Part shown: piece by piece, positions 7,080 through 7,876 of the stretch
How positions within the stretch are numbered: position 1 is the first letter of the stretch
How the letters are laid out: every line of letters starts with the position of its first letter
NCBI GenBank assembly: GCA_028866355.1
Contig: JAGWIH010000096.1
Location: 1-7,876, forward strand
Length of the DNA: 7,876 bases
Origin: Alphaproteobacteria bacterium
GTDB lineage: Bacteria; Pseudomonadota; Alphaproteobacteria; ATCC43930; CGMCC-115725
Direction: 5' to 3'
Position numbers and translations under genes: made by a program
The notes under the pieces: model-generated
Databases searched by the model: none
What the model saw: only the letters and a program-made list of their open reading frames with translations
What the model was told of the DNA's origin: nothing

Positions 7080-7802
7080 ATGCCGCGCCCCTCCGGCCGC
7101 GGCCCGAGCGACTTGCGTCTGGTCCGCCTCGAGCCGAACGTCGCCAAATACGCCGAAGGGTCGTGCCTGGCGTCGTTCGGCGATACCCGCGTCCTGTGCT
7201 GCGCCACCGTCGAGGAGAAGGTGCCGCCGTTCCTGCGCAACACCGGCCGCGGCTGGATCACCGCCGAATACGGCATGCTGCCGCGCTCGACCCATACCCG
7301 CACCGAACGCGAAGCGGCGCGCGGCCGCCAGACCGGCCGCACGCACGAAATTCAGCGCCTGATCGGCCGTTCATTGCGCGCCATCGCCAACCTCAACGCG
7401 CTCGGCGAGCGGCAGATCCGCATCGATTGCGACGTGCTTCAGGCCGACGGCGGCACGCGCACCGCGGCGATCACCGGCAGCTACGTCGCGCTTTATCTCG
7501 CGCTCAAGAGCCCGATGGCGCAGGCGGCGCTGACCGCGTTCCCGCTCGGCGATTCGGTCGCCGCGGTGAGCTGCGGGATCGTCGCCGGCGAACCGGCGCT
7601 CGATCTCGACTACGCCGAGGATTCGAACGCCGACGCCGACGCCAACTTCGTCATCACCGGCACCGGCGGCATCGTCGAAATCCAGGCGACCGCGGAAAAG
7701 GGAACCTTCGCCGAAGCGCGTTTCGGCGAGATGCTGACATTGGCGCGCCAGGGCATCGCCGAGCTCGCCAAGCTCCAACGCGCGGCGGTCGGCATTGGCT
7801 GA
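7080..7802 (+). CDS. rph: Ribonuclease PH
   Basis: A 240-residue, full-length phosphorolytic 3'-to-5' exoribonuclease that trims tRNA precursors, using phosphate and releasing nucleoside diphosphates; the family works as a hexamer in the cytoplasm. Family landmarks are RPSGRG (3-8), GDTRVLC (34-40), GWITAEYGMLPRSTHTR (58-74), GRTHEIQRLIGRSLRA (86-101), DVLQADGGTRTAAITG (118-133, with the phosphate-site GGTRT at 124-128) and DLDYAEDSNADAD (175-187). In the last motif Asp181 and Asp187 are the likely metal-binding acids. The start is ATG at 7080, with AAAGGGA (7067-7073) 6 nt upstream. It diverges from hrcA and overlaps the next gene by 8 nt. The rph-rdgB pair beside hrcA is a common alphaproteobacterial arrangement. 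Confidence 0.98.
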   Translation: MPRPSGRGPSDLRLVRLEPNVAKYAEGSCLASFGDTRVLCCATVEEKVPPFLRNTGRGWITAEYGMLPRSTHTRTEREAARGRQTGRTHEIQRLIGRSLRAIANLNALGERQIRIDCDVLQADGGTRTAAITGSYVALYLALKSPMAQAALTAFPLGDSVAAVSCGIVAGEPALDLDYAEDSNADADANFVITGTGGIVEIQATAEKGTFAEARFGEMLTLARQGIAELAKLQRAAVGIG

Positions 7803-7876
7803 AGCGCGGCGCATCTCCGGGGGACGCCTGGCGATCGCGACGCATAATCCGGGCAAGCTGGTCGAGATCGGCGAGC
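7795..7876 (+). CDS. rdgB: XTP/dITP pyrophosphatase RdgB (HAM1 family), N-terminal fragment
   Basis: The frame from TTG at 7795 reads MAEARRISGG followed by RLAIATHNPGKLVEIGE and leaves the window at the right edge. The segment IATHNPGKLVEI is the characteristic N-terminal nucleotide-binding motif of the HAM1/RdgB family, which hydrolyses non-canonical purine nucleoside triphosphates (dITP, XTP) to monophosphates and so keeps them out of DNA. The TTG start overlaps the end of rph by 8 nt and no ATG or GTG is available between it and the motif. No strong Shine-Dalgarno is seen, so translation is probably coupled to rph. Only 27 codons are visible, but the family call is firm from the motif and from its place after rph. 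Confidence 0.88.
   Translation, partial: MAEARRISGGRLAIATHNPGKLVEIGE

Noticed and set aside
5788..7362. 524-codon plus-strand frame antisense to hrcA and running into rph
   Set aside because: Arg/Ala/His-rich shadow of hrcA that would overlap rph in the wrong frame; no family features.

Overview
This is GC-rich chromosomal DNA whose conserved genes look alphaproteobacterial. The signs are DnaK, HrcA and RNase PH sequences typical of that class, the divergent rph / hrcA-grpE arrangement, and an RpoH (sigma-32)-type promoter in front of dnaK. From general knowledge of gene order, a run rdgB-rph / hrcA-grpE-dnaK-dnaJ would suit a Rhodospirillales-like lineage. That placement is inference.

Layout from left to right. 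The left edge (1-51, minus) holds the first 17 codons of an unrecognised gene. dnaJ (111-1247) and dnaK (1301-3238) follow on the minus strand, with a terminator-like hairpin and T-run across the dnaK stop codon. A non-coding stretch (3239-3806) carries the dnaK leader, a strong RpoH-type promoter, a possible housekeeping promoter, several dyads and one large hairpin. On the plus strand (3807-5165) lies the most unusual gene: a secreted protein with a Gly/Pro linker and a PEP-CTERM-like anchor that does not end there but runs in frame into a second signal-peptide-like segment and a three-repeat TPR domain. A 28-residue single-membrane-span ORF (5188-5274), grpE (5300-5872) and hrcA (5878-6981) follow on the minus strand. 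A 98-bp divergent region then leads to rph (7080-7802, plus) and the first codons of rdgB (7795 to the right edge).

How the genes work together. DnaK, DnaJ and GrpE are one chaperone machine: the ATPase, its J-protein activator and its nucleotide exchange factor. HrcA is a heat-shock repressor. No CIRCE operator was seen in the intergenic regions here, and dnaK instead has an RpoH-type promoter, so HrcA probably acts on genes elsewhere. rph and rdgB are housekeeping genes for tRNA 3'-end trimming and nucleotide-pool cleaning.

The main point of interest is that an opposite-strand, surface-type gene with its own long upstream region sits between grpE and dnaK. Its architecture could be a natural polyprotein (exosortase-type anchor followed by a signal-peptide-cleaved TPR domain) or a recent fusion of two genes.
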